NCBI RefSeq assembly: GCF_012927185.1
Contig: NZ_JABBGB010000002.1
Span: 806,001 to 870,000, forward strand
DNA: 64,000 nt
Reading direction: 5' to 3'
Source of the DNA: Pseudoflavitalea sp. G-6-1-2
GTDB lineage: Bacteria > Bacteroidota > Bacteroidia > Chitinophagales > Chitinophagaceae
The stretch's first letter is position 1. The number at the start of each line of letters is the position of its first letter. Both the position numbers and the translations under genes were made by a program. Positions 55,663 to 64,000 of the stretch are shown in pieces. The notes under the pieces are model-generated. The model saw nothing but the letters and a program-made list of their open reading frames with translations. It was not told where the DNA came from and did no database searches.

Positions 55663-57159
55663 TTACTTCTTTTTCATCAATCTCTTCTTCATTACCTCCA
55701 GAAACTGGGTGAGATCCGGCGTAAGTTTCAGGTAGAAAACGCCGGCAAAGAAAATGGTGCTGAAAAGCAAACCACGCAGAATGATGCCCAGCAAACTGTG
55801 CATATCCGAGAGCAGGTACCAGGTGATGAGGTGACATGCCAGCAGCAACAGTATCGCGTAAATGGTTTTAACAGTGAAGGGCCACATTTTGAACCGCAGC
55901 CAGATAAAGATCAATCTCACAATATTGTACAAAACCAAAGTGGCTGAAGTAACAAATGCTACCCCATCCATTCCGTAAAATTTGGCCGCGAAAATATTTG
56001 AAGGAATGGATAATGCAAGCAGCAACAGGCCACTGTAGAACTCGAAACGCCATGCGGGTGAAGTGCTGAGCAAGGCAGAATTGCTGCCGGTGGAGAGTTC
56101 AAAAACATTGCAGATCCCCAGCAATAGAAAAACAGTTTTGCCTGCAGCGAAATCATTATCGATATGTACCACTTTTAGTCCATCATCGTAATTGAGCCAG
56201 ATATTGCAGAAAAGAAAAGCACCGATCAACAGCAGGTTGATGGAAGACCGTTGATAGATACGCGCTATCTCCTGATAATTCTTGTTCTTCCAGCCTTCTG
56301 CGATATGCGGCCCCGCAACGGCAATTACCCCACGATAAGGCACCTGTATGATGGCCGCCACAAACTGATTGAGTGAGTAAATACCTGTAGTTGCAAGGTT
56401 TTGTCCACCAGCCAGTGCAATAGTATCGATCTGGCGTGCAATGCTGTTCACTGCCAGCCCTGTATACACATAACTCACGTATACCCTGATATTCTTTTTG
56501 AATCGTTTTGTTACTGAACTGAAACTGGTAGCAAAATGAAACTGTTTGGTTTTCACCAGATATACAAGCAGTATTGCTACAATCAGCAGGTAGGTGCAAC
56601 AGAACAGTACTACAAATATGCCGAAATCGATCACTCTGAACAGATAGAGCGCAATCAGAATTGTTACGCATAACCGGTAGAAGGTCTCTTTCATGAAACT
56701 CGGCAGCACCGAGCGTTTCAGCGTGTACAGATAAGATTCAAGTAAGGTAAAAAGTGTAAAGAAGAAGGCGAAGAGCAAGGTCCAGTAATAATATTCAACC
56801 AGCAAAGGAGACTTGGCCTGAAACTTCCTGATCACCAGTGGCTCGAAGATGAAGCAGCCCACAAACATCAGCACAATGCCTATTCCGCTCACCAGCACAG
56901 TGAGCATGAGCATATCATTCTTCTTATTGTCCAGATGACTTTGGTAGTAGGGAAAGAAACGGTTCATGAAGCCCGTCATGCCCAGTGTAGCAAGCGGAGC
57001 AATGATCTGGGACAAACTAAGAATCACTTGTGTGAGACCGTATTGTTCAGTAGTGAAGAAACCGGCACGGGCAAAGAAATAAGTATTGGCGGCTCCGATC
57101 AGAAAGCCGACATACGATAGAAAAGAAGACTGAAGTACCTGTTTGCGAATCTCGCCCAT
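55663..57159 (-). CDS. polysaccharide flippase (MOP/Wzx-like)
   Basis: This 498-residue membrane protein has about 12-14 transmembrane helices and belongs to the oligosaccharide flippase superfamily, which moves lipid-linked glycan units across the inner membrane. The opening FLSYVGFLIGAANTYFFARAG and TEQYGLTQVILSLSQIIAPL are typical. It is in a minus-strand unit with a glycosyltransferase and a methyltransferase upstream. Confidence 0.9.
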   Translation of the reverse strand: MGEIRKQVLQSSFLSYVGFLIGAANTYFFARAGFFTTEQYGLTQVILSLSQIIAPLATLGMTGFMNRFFPYYQSHLDNKKNDMLMLTVLVSGIGIVLMFVGCFIFEPLVIRKFQAKSPLLVEYYYWTLLFAFFFTLFTLLESYLYTLKRSVLPSFMKETFYRLCVTILIALYLFRVIDFGIFVVLFCCTYLLIVAILLVYLVKTKQFHFATSFSSVTKRFKKNIRVYVSYVYTGLAVNSIARQIDTIALAGGQNLATTGIYSLNQFVAAIIQVPYRGVIAVAGPHIAEGWKNKNYQEIARIYQRSSINLLLIGAFLFCNIWLNYDDGLKVVHIDNDFAAGKTVFLLLGICNVFELSTGSNSALLSTSPAWRFEFYSGLLLLALSIPSNIFAAKFYGMDGVAFVTSATLVLYNIVRLIFIWLRFKMWPFTVKTIYAILLLLACHLITWYLLSDMHSLLGIILRGLLFSTIFFAGVFYLKLTPDLTQFLEVMKKRLMKKK

Positions 57160-57169
57160 AATAAAAATA

Positions 57170-58345
57170 TCAGTTGCCTTGTTTCAGTAAAACGTTGAAT
57201 TGCTCTTTCACCAGCTCCGGATTCACATGCTGCCGGAGCGCTTTCTCACGCGCATTGTTTCCTTTTTCGATGCGTACCTCTTTTTGATGGTACAATTGCA
57301 GAATGCTTGCTGCGGCCTGCTCTACATCGAAACCGGGGATGGTCCAGCCGGCATCAGCGCCTACAAACTCTGCAATGCCTCCCGATTCTGCGAAGCAGAT
57401 GGAAGGCACTCCCATCAATGCAGCTTCGAGCACTACCAGCGGATATGGATCTTCCCTCGAACTGAGCAGAAAGATATCGAATGCTGCCAGATTATAATAA
57501 TCGTGTGCCAGTGCACCGGTAAATACAAGTTGATTATCCAGTTGCTTTTCTGCCACCAGTTTGTGGATGGACTCCTGCTCTTCGCTGCTTTCTGCATCAC
57601 CAATCCAGCAGAACCGGATATCCTTGTTCTGCCTGCTTACCAGCTCACAAATATGAACAAATATATCAGTTCCCTTTCTTCGGCCGATCTTGCCCATGCC
57701 TACTACCAGCATACCGGCATTTTGCAGACCGTATGTTGTTTTGAAATGCTGAACAAAATCTGCTCTCGAAGCAGACGGCTGCAATTGCTGCTGATTCACG
57801 GGCATGTAATAACTCAGCCTGCCCAGTTTCTGATCGGCAACACCATATTGCTGTTGCAGTACCTGCTTCACTTTCATGGAAGGGTAAGCCAGCAAAGTAC
57901 TGTATTGAAGCGTATTGGTGGTTTGTCCGGTTTGGGCATAAAATGCCAGCACCTGCTCCAGTTCGTGCACATAGGTGATGGATTTCTTCCGGAGGAAGGA
58001 CATGGTTTTCAGCAGATCTCCATTAACGATGGTATTGCTGAATATCAGGTCGGCGGCAGCTGCTTTCCGCATCAGTTTCATTAATCTGATGCGGTTGCGG
58101 ATAATGCCGATGAGTCTTTTAGGGATACTGCCTTCTTTCGCATACCCGGCGGGCTTCAGCAGCAGCACCGGAAAATGTTGTTCGAACTGAGGCAGCAATG
58201 GTCCGGGCCGCTGAATGGCCATCAGCGAAATTTCTATATCGTCGGATTGTTTCAGCAAAAGCAGCAGGTTGTACAGCAGTACGGGCGCTCCACTTAAACT
58301 GGCATCGTGCGCCAGCACTACCATTTTTTTTCTGCCTGCCTTCAT
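57170..58345 (-). CDS. glycosyltransferase family 4 protein
   Basis: This 391-residue GT-B glycosyltransferase has an N-terminal LAHDASLSGAPVLLYNLL-like loop and the donor-binding domain with GMGKIGRRKGTDIFV, DIFLLSSREDPYPLVVLEAA and GVPSICFAESGG, including the EX7E region. It starts within the stop of the upstream methyltransferase (4-bp overlap) and is 10 bp from the flippase gene, so the three form one unit. Confidence 0.92.
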   Translation of the reverse strand: MKAGRKKMVVLAHDASLSGAPVLLYNLLLLLKQSDDIEISLMAIQRPGPLLPQFEQHFPVLLLKPAGYAKEGSIPKRLIGIIRNRIRLMKLMRKAAAADLIFSNTIVNGDLLKTMSFLRKKSITYVHELEQVLAFYAQTGQTTNTLQYSTLLAYPSMKVKQVLQQQYGVADQKLGRLSYYMPVNQQQLQPSASRADFVQHFKTTYGLQNAGMLVVGMGKIGRRKGTDIFVHICELVSRQNKDIRFCWIGDAESSEEQESIHKLVAEKQLDNQLVFTGALAHDYYNLAAFDIFLLSSREDPYPLVVLEAALMGVPSICFAESGGIAEFVGADAGWTIPGFDVEQAAASILQLYHQKEVRIEKGNNAREKALRQHVNPELVKEQFNVLLKQGN

Positions 58346-59037
58346 CGTTTCTCCACTATGAAAATATTATTGAAATAGACCTCTTTTCGTTTGCGGAACA
58401 GTTTGCTGAGTACTGCTCCCGTAAGATTGGGGAGGGCAAAGAAGAAGAACTGGAAGAGTTGTCTGGCAACGGGAATACGGCTGACTTTCGGAAACCAGTA
58501 GTCGTGAAAATACAGTACTATCAGTTGAAAGATCACTTCGATGAAGTTACCGCTTTTGTCTTCCTGAATTACTTCGAACCCGTGTTTATTGAACAGGTGT
58601 TTGAGTGCGAACCGCGTGTAACGGGCATAGTCATGCGGCACTTCGTGTTCTTTCCATACGAACGGACAGGTGATGAGCATCCGGCCTCCGGATTTGAGTA
58701 CGCGATTCAGTTCGTCGAGAATTTCTTCGAGGTTGAAGATATGTTCGAATACTTCGCTGCTGAGCACCGAATCGAAATAATTGCTTTGGAGGGGGATGGA
58801 TTTGCCATCGTAAAAAACATCGATCTGTTCCTGATCGTGGGGATGGCCTTCGTTCATGAAGTCCACACCTACGTATTCATCCACTGTAAAAATGGATTTG
58901 TAGGGTTTGGAGCCGCAGCCAAAATCCATCATCTTACCATGCAATACATGCTTGTACTGATCGATTTTAGACATCAATCCCTTTCTGATGAAATAGTATG
59001 GGAAGAATATGGATGGCCTGAACTCCGGACTGAGCAT
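58342..59037 (-). CDS. class I SAM-dependent methyltransferase
   Basis: This 231-residue methyltransferase has motif I (MMDFGCGSKPYKSIF, about residues 35-49), an acidic strand end (YVGVDFM) and SSEVFEHIFNLEEILDELNRVLKSGGRMLIT, the methyltransferase domain 11 pattern. It is the first gene of the flippase unit. The first ATG (59037) is followed by an aromatic N-terminus that is unusual but open; an internal Met at 22 (MSKIDQYKH) is an alternative. Confidence 0.88.
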   Translation of the reverse strand: MLSPEFRPSIFFPYYFIRKGLMSKIDQYKHVLHGKMMDFGCGSKPYKSIFTVDEYVGVDFMNEGHPHDQEQIDVFYDGKSIPLQSNYFDSVLSSEVFEHIFNLEEILDELNRVLKSGGRMLITCPFVWKEHEVPHDYARYTRFALKHLFNKHGFEVIQEDKSGNFIEVIFQLIVLYFHDYWFPKVSRIPVARQLFQFFFFALPNLTGAVLSKLFRKRKEVYFNNIFIVEKR

Positions 59038-59125
59038 ACTTTAATGGATAATGTTGCGCAAAGAAATGGTTTTTTTCCGGTTATGTGATGATTAAAACGG
59101 GATGATATTTGTATTGCAGATCCGG

Positions 59126-59133
59126 TAATTTTG
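59126..59133 (+). promoter_or_regulatory. possible promoter for a small ORF
   Basis: TAATTTTG matches the -7 consensus. The nearest TTG box is only 14 bp upstream, shorter than usual. Confidence 0.35.
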
Positions 59134-59160
59134 AGTATAACGATAACAGGAATACAGCTT

Positions 59161-59304
59161 ATGGAAAAAAGAGACTGGAATCAGTTCAGATTCAAAGCCG
59201 AACGGGAAGATGAAAAAGGGAAGGCATTCTTCACGGAGACAAGCAAAAAGCCCGTGAGCAGTTCAGTAATTTCCCGACGTTGCCTAAAGAAACAGATGAA
59301 ATGA
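59161..59304 (+). pseudogene. 47-residue frame, possibly frameshifted gene remnant
   Basis: An ATG frame encodes a highly charged start (MEKRDWNQFRFKAEREDEKG). After about base 59222 the protein-like character moves to another frame (AREQFSNFPTLPKETDEMR), which runs to a stop inside the mqnA end. This suggests a frameshift in a short gene of unknown function, or chance. The region lies between two well-supported genes. Confidence 0.3.
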
Positions 59305-59321
59305 GAAATTTTATGCAAAGA

Positions 59322-59343
59322 AAAAGCCTGCGCGTGGCAGGCT
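59322..59343 (-). terminator. terminator of mqnA
   Basis: AGCCTG and CAGGCT form a 6-bp stem, followed on the minus strand by TTTTTCTTTG, right after the mqnA stop. Confidence 0.75.
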
Positions 59344-59349
59344 ATCCGT

Positions 59350-60117
59350 TTATTGAGCAATGCTTGCTTTCAGTAATTCATCTTCACGGATGAGGGAGAG
59401 GAATTTTTCGAGTCCTGCCCTCTTCTGATCGTCGAGTTCGTAGCTGATGTTTTTGGTGTAGTACTCGTGAAGATCGTATACGTCGTAAGGGTTTTCGGCC
59501 ACTACCTCATCGATATGTTCGAGACCTTTCCGGTTGGCTTCGTCGAAAGCTGCGATGAAATCTTCGGGCAGTGGTTTATTGCTAACCCATGCTGCGAACA
59601 CGAACGGAAGGCCGGTATGCGCCATCCATGCTTCTCCGAGATCGTAGATATACCTGCTTTTTTTGCGTTGTTCGAGTGCCCGGTCACCGATCACAACGCC
59701 GGCTGTGGTGCCTTTGATGCGTGGTCGGTAATCATCCTGCGTATTGGTGAGTGTTGGATTTATTTTCCAGTAGTCGCGCATCAGAATGCGGGCGAGGGTT
59801 ACTGAAGTGCGGCTCTGATAATCCATCAGCACTTCGGTGATCTCTTCAACAGGTACGTCACTGAACAAGCAAACGCTGGCTACTGGCTGTGTGCAGCCGA
59901 TGCAGTAATTGGTGTTGATGAAATATTGCTTCATGCGCGGGATCACGGCTACGGGCACGAGGCCCATATCGATCTCATCGTTCAGCAGCATGCGGGCAAT
60001 CTTTGCAGGATATTCGGGTACGGGCTCTATAGCATGGATCACAGGTGAATGCTCAATTCCATATAATAATGGCTTCGTATTGAGATAATTCACGATTCCA
60101 ACCTTAATCTTATTCAA
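59350..60117 (-). CDS. mqnA: chorismate dehydratase MqnA (futalosine menaquinone pathway)
   Basis: This 255-residue enzyme belongs to the MqnA/MqnD family and fits MqnA, which converts chorismate to 3-enolpyruvyl-benzoate in the first step of the futalosine route to menaquinone. The start IKVGIVNYLNTKPLLYGIE, the EIDMGLVPVAVIP block and SVCLFSDVPVEEI are characteristic. I start at a TTG at 60117 because the in-frame ATGs at 60165 and 60198 lie upstream of a consensus promoter on the same strand. They would also extend over the divergent purB start. Other futalosine genes are not in the window. Confidence 0.9.
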   Translation of the reverse strand: MNKIKVGIVNYLNTKPLLYGIEHSPVIHAIEPVPEYPAKIARMLLNDEIDMGLVPVAVIPRMKQYFINTNYCIGCTQPVASVCLFSDVPVEEITEVLMDYQSRTSVTLARILMRDYWKINPTLTNTQDDYRPRIKGTTAGVVIGDRALEQRKKSRYIYDLGEAWMAHTGLPFVFAAWVSNKPLPEDFIAAFDEANRKGLEHIDEVVAENPYDVYDLHEYYTKNISYELDDQKRAGLEKFLSLIREDELLKASIAQ

Positions 60118-60136
60118 TTGAATTAATTTTACGGCG

Positions 60137-60168
60137 CAAAGGTAAAGGAATATCACTTTTAACATCAA
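60137..60168 (-). promoter_or_regulatory. promoter of mqnA
   Basis: On the minus strand TTG (60166-60168), a 21-bp spacer and TACCTTTG (60137-60144) match the Bacteroidetes consensus. The position requires the start codon to be downstream, at the TTG 60117. Confidence 0.65.
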
Positions 60169-60182
60169 CACAGAACTTATAC

Positions 60183-61529
60183 ATGGAACTGAACACACTC
60201 ACGGCCATTTCCCCTATTGACGGACGCTATCGCAATCAGGTGCAGCACCTCGATGAATACTTTTCTGAATATGCCCTGATGAAATACCGGGTAATGGTTG
60301 AAGTAGAATATTTCCTGTTTCTGGGTGATAAGAAGTTCTTCTCCCTTCCTGTTGCTGTGAGAAGAGGACTGCAGGCCACTGCAGAGAACTTCAGCATCGA
60401 AGACGCCCAAAAGATCAAAGAGACCGAAAAGATCACCAACCACGACGTGAAAGCCGTGGAATATTTTCTGAAAGAAAAGCTGAAAGACCTGAAAGCAGAA
60501 CATCTGTCTGAATGGATACATTTCGGTTTGACTTCGCAGGACATCAACAATACTGCTGTTCCGCTCTCCTGGAAACAGGCCGTGGATTTTGAATATCTCC
60601 CTGCCATTCTCAACCTGAACAAGCAACTCGAAGTGCTGAGCGACGAATGGAGAGACATTCCCATGCTGGCCCGTACCCACGGACAGCCGGCCAGCCCTAC
60701 CCGCCTCGGCAAAGAGATCCGCGTGTTCGTAGAGCGCCTGGAGAATCAGGTTCAGCTGTTGATAGAAGTGCCTTTCTCTGCCAAGTTCGGCGGAGCAACC
60801 GGCAACTTCAACGCACATGCAGTGGCATTCCCTAAAAAGAACTGGGTTACACTGGGCAACGATTTCGTAGAAGGCACACTGGGCCTGCAACGCCAGCAGT
60901 TCACCACACAGATTGAGCATTACGATAATCTTGCGGCGCATTTCGATGCGATGAAAAGGATCAATACCATTCTGATCGATTTCTGCCGCGATATGTGGAC
61001 CTATATTTCCATGGATTATTTCAAGCAGCGCACCAAGAAGGGCGAGATCGGTTCATCGGCCATGCCTCATAAAGTGAATCCTATCGACTTCGAAAATGCA
61101 GAGGGCAATCTCGGTATCGCCAGTGCATTGCTGGAGCACCTGAGCGCAAAACTGCCGCAAAGCCGCCTCCAGCGCGACCTTACGGATTCTACCGTACTCC
61201 GCAATATCGGTGTGCCATTTGCGCATATCATTCTGGCTACCCGCTCCATCGAAAAAGGACTGGGCAAGCTGGTTCTGAACGATGGAAAGATCTATGATGA
61301 TCTCGACAGTAACTGGGCAGTAGTGGCAGAAGCCATTCAGACCATTCTGCGCCGTGAGAATTATCCGAAACCTTATGAGGCACTGAAGGAGCTTACACGT
61401 GGCAAACAGGGCATCAACAAACAGACCCTGCACCAGTTCATAGATAAACTGAAGGTTCCGGTAACCATCCGTAAAGAATTGAAAAAGATTTCTCCGCACA
61501 ATTATACAGGGGTGAATCCTGAGTTCTGA
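60183..61529 (+). CDS. purB: adenylosuccinate lyase
   Basis: This 448-residue enzyme splits fumarate from adenylosuccinate and from SAICAR in purine synthesis. The family signature GSSAMPHKVNPIDFENAEGN starts at about residue 290. The catalytic His region ARTHGQPASPTRLGKE (about 163-178) and HFGLTSQDINNTA are present. The length matches the shorter E. coli-like class. The C-terminal 28 bp overlap the convergent acetyltransferase gene. Confidence 0.97.
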   Translation: MELNTLTAISPIDGRYRNQVQHLDEYFSEYALMKYRVMVEVEYFLFLGDKKFFSLPVAVRRGLQATAENFSIEDAQKIKETEKITNHDVKAVEYFLKEKLKDLKAEHLSEWIHFGLTSQDINNTAVPLSWKQAVDFEYLPAILNLNKQLEVLSDEWRDIPMLARTHGQPASPTRLGKEIRVFVERLENQVQLLIEVPFSAKFGGATGNFNAHAVAFPKKNWVTLGNDFVEGTLGLQRQQFTTQIEHYDNLAAHFDAMKRINTILIDFCRDMWTYISMDYFKQRTKKGEIGSSAMPHKVNPIDFENAEGNLGIASALLEHLSAKLPQSRLQRDLTDSTVLRNIGVPFAHIILATRSIEKGLGKLVLNDGKIYDDLDSNWAVVAEAIQTILRRENYPKPYEALKELTRGKQGINKQTLHQFIDKLKVPVTIRKELKKISPHNYTGVNPEF

Positions 61530-62035
61530 GAAAGCGACTTACGCCACCAGAGCATATCACCTCTCTGATCGAATTGTTCAAAACCATTCTTCTGTAAAAC
61601 GCGCATCGAAGCAGTATTCGAGTTCGCGGTTTCTGCAAGAATGGTTTTTGTGTCTTCACGGGTGGATGCCCAGTTGATGAGCCCGCCAACGGCTTCCGTC
61701 ATGAAACCCTTTTTGCGTGCTTCGGGCATGGTACCGTATCCGATCTCTACCATTCCGGCCGGATTGGGTACGCCTTTGAAGCCGAGTTCGGCTACGACTA
61801 TGCCGGTACTTTGTTCAATCACCAGCCAGAAAGTGAAAAAGAGGTAATGATCTCCGGGAGATTTGCGCATACATGGAAGAGTGATGGCGTGTACGAAACG
61901 GCGTACTTCGGGCGCAACCAGGCGATCGTTGATGGCGAGGCCATACTTGAGTTCAAAAAGATTATTCCCCTGCAGATAGAGTTCTAGTGCAGCCACAGAA
62001 AGCGGCATGATATGTAGCCTTTCCGTGTGGATCAT
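61502..62035 (-). CDS. GNAT-family N-acetyltransferase (RimJ/RimL-like)
   Basis: This 177-residue acetyltransferase opens with the RimJ/RimL-type MIHTERLHIMPLS. The acetyl-CoA-binding part is IGYGTMPEARKKGFMTEAVG and the C-terminal element is SNTASMRVLQKNGFEQF. I use the Met at 62035 instead of the frame start at 62122 because family members begin at this motif. The acceptor is not evident. The 277-bp gap upstream holds only the prfC terminator. Confidence 0.88.
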   Translation of the reverse strand: MIHTERLHIMPLSVAALELYLQGNNLFELKYGLAINDRLVAPEVRRFVHAITLPCMRKSPGDHYLFFTFWLVIEQSTGIVVAELGFKGVPNPAGMVEIGYGTMPEARKKGFMTEAVGGLINWASTREDTKTILAETANSNTASMRVLQKNGFEQFDQRGDMLWWRKSLSQNSGFTPV

Positions 62036-62256
62036 AGTGTAAGTTACGCCTGTAGGATGAGAATAGGTGAAGATAGCCAGATCACATGAAGCCTTGCAAT
62101 GTTTCAGCCTATTTTCAGCCATTATTCTGCCTATATTCAGCGTATTTCAAGGGGAAGTCAGCCAGTAACCAGCCATTATTGAGCAATTATTGAGCAAGTC
62201 TATACCATGTTTCCTGCCCCGGTTGCTGCAGATTTTCTCATACCGCTTCGAATAAA

Positions 62257-62291
62257 AAAACCGGCAGTGGTTTATCCATGCTGCCGGTTCG
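62257..62291 (-). terminator. terminator of prfC
   Basis: AACCGGCAG pairs with CTGCCGGTT across a 12-base loop; the T run is on the minus strand, 20-25 bp after the prfC stop. Confidence 0.8.
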
Positions 62292-62312
62292 GTATTATTT
62301 GCAGAAAACTGA

Positions 62313-63908
62313 CTAAGCAGTCTCCTTATGAATCTCTGAAGTAAAGTGAAACTCGATATCCGGGTTATTGGTTCTTTCCGTGTTGAGGAACCATTCGCTC
62401 TGTGCGAGGTACACCAGGTGACCATCCTTATCTTCTGCAATATTGTTCGATTTGAACTTGGTGAATTCATCCAGCTTTTTGTGATCAGCGCTGGTGATCC
62501 AGCAGGCTTTGTAGTAAGGCTGCGCGCGGAACTCCACGCTGGCGCCATATTCCTGCAACAGTCGATACTGAATTACCTCGAACTGCAGTTCTCCCACACA
62601 TCCGATGATCTTTTTGTTGCCACCGAACTGCGTGAAAAGCTGCGCCACACCTTCATCGGTAAGCTGCAAAAGTCCTTTCTCCAATTGTTTGGTTTTCATT
62701 GGGTCTTTATTCACTACTTCTTTAAATATTTCAGGTGAGAAGCTGGGAATTCCGGTGAAATAGAAATTGGGGCCTTCGGTGAGGGTATCGCCGATCTTAA
62801 AGTTGCCGGTATCGAAGAGACCCACCACATCGCCTGGATAAGCTGCTTCGATCACATCTTTATCGCGGGCAAGGAAAGTGTATGGGTTGGAGAAACGAAC
62901 GTCTTTATCGAGACGCACGTGATGGAAATATTTGTTGCGCTCGAACTTGCCGGAGCAAACGCGTAGGAAAGCGATGCGGTCGCGATGTTTGGGGTCGAGG
63001 TTAGCGTGAATCTTAAAGATGAAACCAGAGAATTTCTCTTCATCGGGACAAACTTCGCGAACGCTGGTCATGCGGCAGCGAGGGATGGGCGCAATGCGGA
63101 TGAAGGTATCGAGCATCTCTTTTACACCGAAATTGTTGATGGCAGATCCGAAGAACACCGGGGCTACTTTTCCGGCGAGATAGTCGGTAACATTGAGTTC
63201 GCCATGCACACCGTCTACCAGCTCCACATCTTCACGTAATAATGAAGCATCCTTCTCACCGATCTTATTATCAAGCAGTTCAACAGAAATATCGGTAAGC
63301 TCAACTACGTCTTCATCAGCCGCTTTTGTACCGGCAGTGAAGAGTACGAGATTCTTATCGTGCAGATTGTACACCCCTTTGAAATCCTTGCCGCTGTTGA
63401 TTGGCCAGGTCATGGGATGCAGTTGTATTTTCAATTCAGCCTCGATCTCTTCGAGCAGGTCGAAACGGTTCTTGCCGTCGCGGTCCATTTTGTTGATGAA
63501 CACAATTACAGGAGTGTCGCGCATGCGGCAAACCTCCATGAGGCGGCGGGTTTGTTCTTCCACCCCGTTCACACTGTCCACCACAAGGATAACACTGTCC
63601 ACAGCAGTGAGGGTACGGTAAGTATCTTCAGCAAAGTCTTTGTGACCGGGAGTATCCAGCAGGTTCACCAGAATACCGTTGTATTCGAAGCTCATCACCG
63701 AAGTGGCCACCGAGATACCACGCTGGCGTTCGATTTCCATAAAGTCGGAAGCCGCAAACTTCTTGATCTTATTGCTTTTTACCGCACCGGCCGTTTGAAT
63801 GGCGCCACCAAAGAGAAGGAATTTCTCCGTAAGGGTGGTTTTACCGGCATCCGGGTGGGAAATGATCGCAAAAGTTCTTCTTTTCTGAATTTCGTGATTG
63901 TACTTCAT
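62313..63908 (-). CDS. prfC: peptide chain release factor 3
   Basis: This 531-residue translational GTPase recycles RF1/RF2 from the ribosome after peptide release. The G-domain motifs are clear: G1 HPDAGKTT at 18-25, G3 DTPGHKDF near 84-91 and G4 NKMDRDG near 140. The RF3-specific C-terminal part ([19 protein letters not shown]) distinguishes it from EF-G. The length is normal. A consensus promoter element lies about 33-40 bp upstream. Confidence 0.97.
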   Translation of the reverse strand: MKYNHEIQKRRTFAIISHPDAGKTTLTEKFLLFGGAIQTAGAVKSNKIKKFAASDFMEIERQRGISVATSVMSFEYNGILVNLLDTPGHKDFAEDTYRTLTAVDSVILVVDSVNGVEEQTRRLMEVCRMRDTPVIVFINKMDRDGKNRFDLLEEIEAELKIQLHPMTWPINSGKDFKGVYNLHDKNLVLFTAGTKAADEDVVELTDISVELLDNKIGEKDASLLREDVELVDGVHGELNVTDYLAGKVAPVFFGSAINNFGVKEMLDTFIRIAPIPRCRMTSVREVCPDEEKFSGFIFKIHANLDPKHRDRIAFLRVCSGKFERNKYFHHVRLDKDVRFSNPYTFLARDKDVIEAAYPGDVVGLFDTGNFKIGDTLTEGPNFYFTGIPSFSPEIFKEVVNKDPMKTKQLEKGLLQLTDEGVAQLFTQFGGNKKIIGCVGELQFEVIQYRLLQEYGASVEFRAQPYYKACWITSADHKKLDEFTKFKSNNIAEDKDGHLVYLAQSEWFLNTERTNNPDIEFHFTSEIHKETA

Positions 63909-63940
63909 GCTTGTGTTCGACTTTTTTGGAAAAACGCTCG

Positions 63941-63948
63941 CAAAGGTA
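63941..63948 (-). promoter_or_regulatory. promoter element of prfC
   Basis: TACCTTTG on the minus strand, 33 bp before the ATG, matches the -7 consensus. The nearest TTG is at a short spacing (13 bp), so the upstream box is unclear. Confidence 0.5.
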
Positions 63949-64000
63949 CATAATCCTGCCTCAATTTGTACTTTTACCCTGCATGCGATACAGACTTCGT

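Overview
The window looks like a chromosomal piece of a Bacteroidota bacterium, most likely of the Chitinophagaceae. The grounds are: a SusC/SusD pair, an ECF sigma factor of the Bacteroidetes type, promoters of the TAnnTTTG type with a TTG box about 20 bp upstream, futalosine-pathway menaquinone synthesis (MqnA), and the general protein signatures. The placement is an inference from gene content; no database was searched.

Layout. 0-1.3 kb: an AraC-type regulator running off the left edge and an ECF sigma factor. 1.4-7.7 kb: an Lrp/AsnC regulator, then a minus-strand operon encoding a Wadjet-like SMC complex (JetA, JetB, JetC homologues). The usual fourth gene, the JetD nuclease, is absent and a small unknown gene sits in its place. 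7.8-14.3 kb: an exported phosphoesterase, a SusC/SusD nutrient-uptake pair and an esterase. 14.2-15.2 kb: clpS-aat, the two N-degron pathway genes, in one unit. 15.4-24.1 kb: an accessory stretch beginning at a tRNA-Val gene. It holds a 1602-residue exonuclease-RecQ-UvrD fusion, a tRNA-like 3' remnant beyond it, and a two-gene unit pairing an FAD/NAD(P) oxidoreductase-solute-binding fusion with an ATP-grasp protein. 24.2-30.4 kb: a small membrane-protein pair, an AraC regulator and a large exported Rhs-like protein. 30.4-32.9 kb: three small Xre-type regulators interspersed with two families of repeated, apparently structured non-coding elements. 33.2-48.5 kb: mostly housekeeping genes (exonuclease/GIY-YIG protein, valS, nitrilase-GNAT fusion, PrsW protease, queuosine-precursor transporter and others). 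48.5-59.0 kb: a surface polysaccharide/glycoconjugate cluster (YfhO protein, glycosyltransferases, epimerase, FkbM methyltransferase, flippase). 59.2-63.9 kb: mqnA, purB, an acetyltransferase and prfC.

The parts most worth following up are: the JetABC locus without JetD; the oxidoreductase/ATP-grasp pair, which I do not recognise as a described system; the tRNA-Val-linked helicase fusion; and the Xre/non-coding-repeat array. In that array two 190-bp elements keep a hairpin-rich fold while their stem sequences change together. A 35-residue membrane peptide with its own promoter and terminator was found upstream of valS.

No CRISPR array, insertion sequence, integrase or rRNA was seen.
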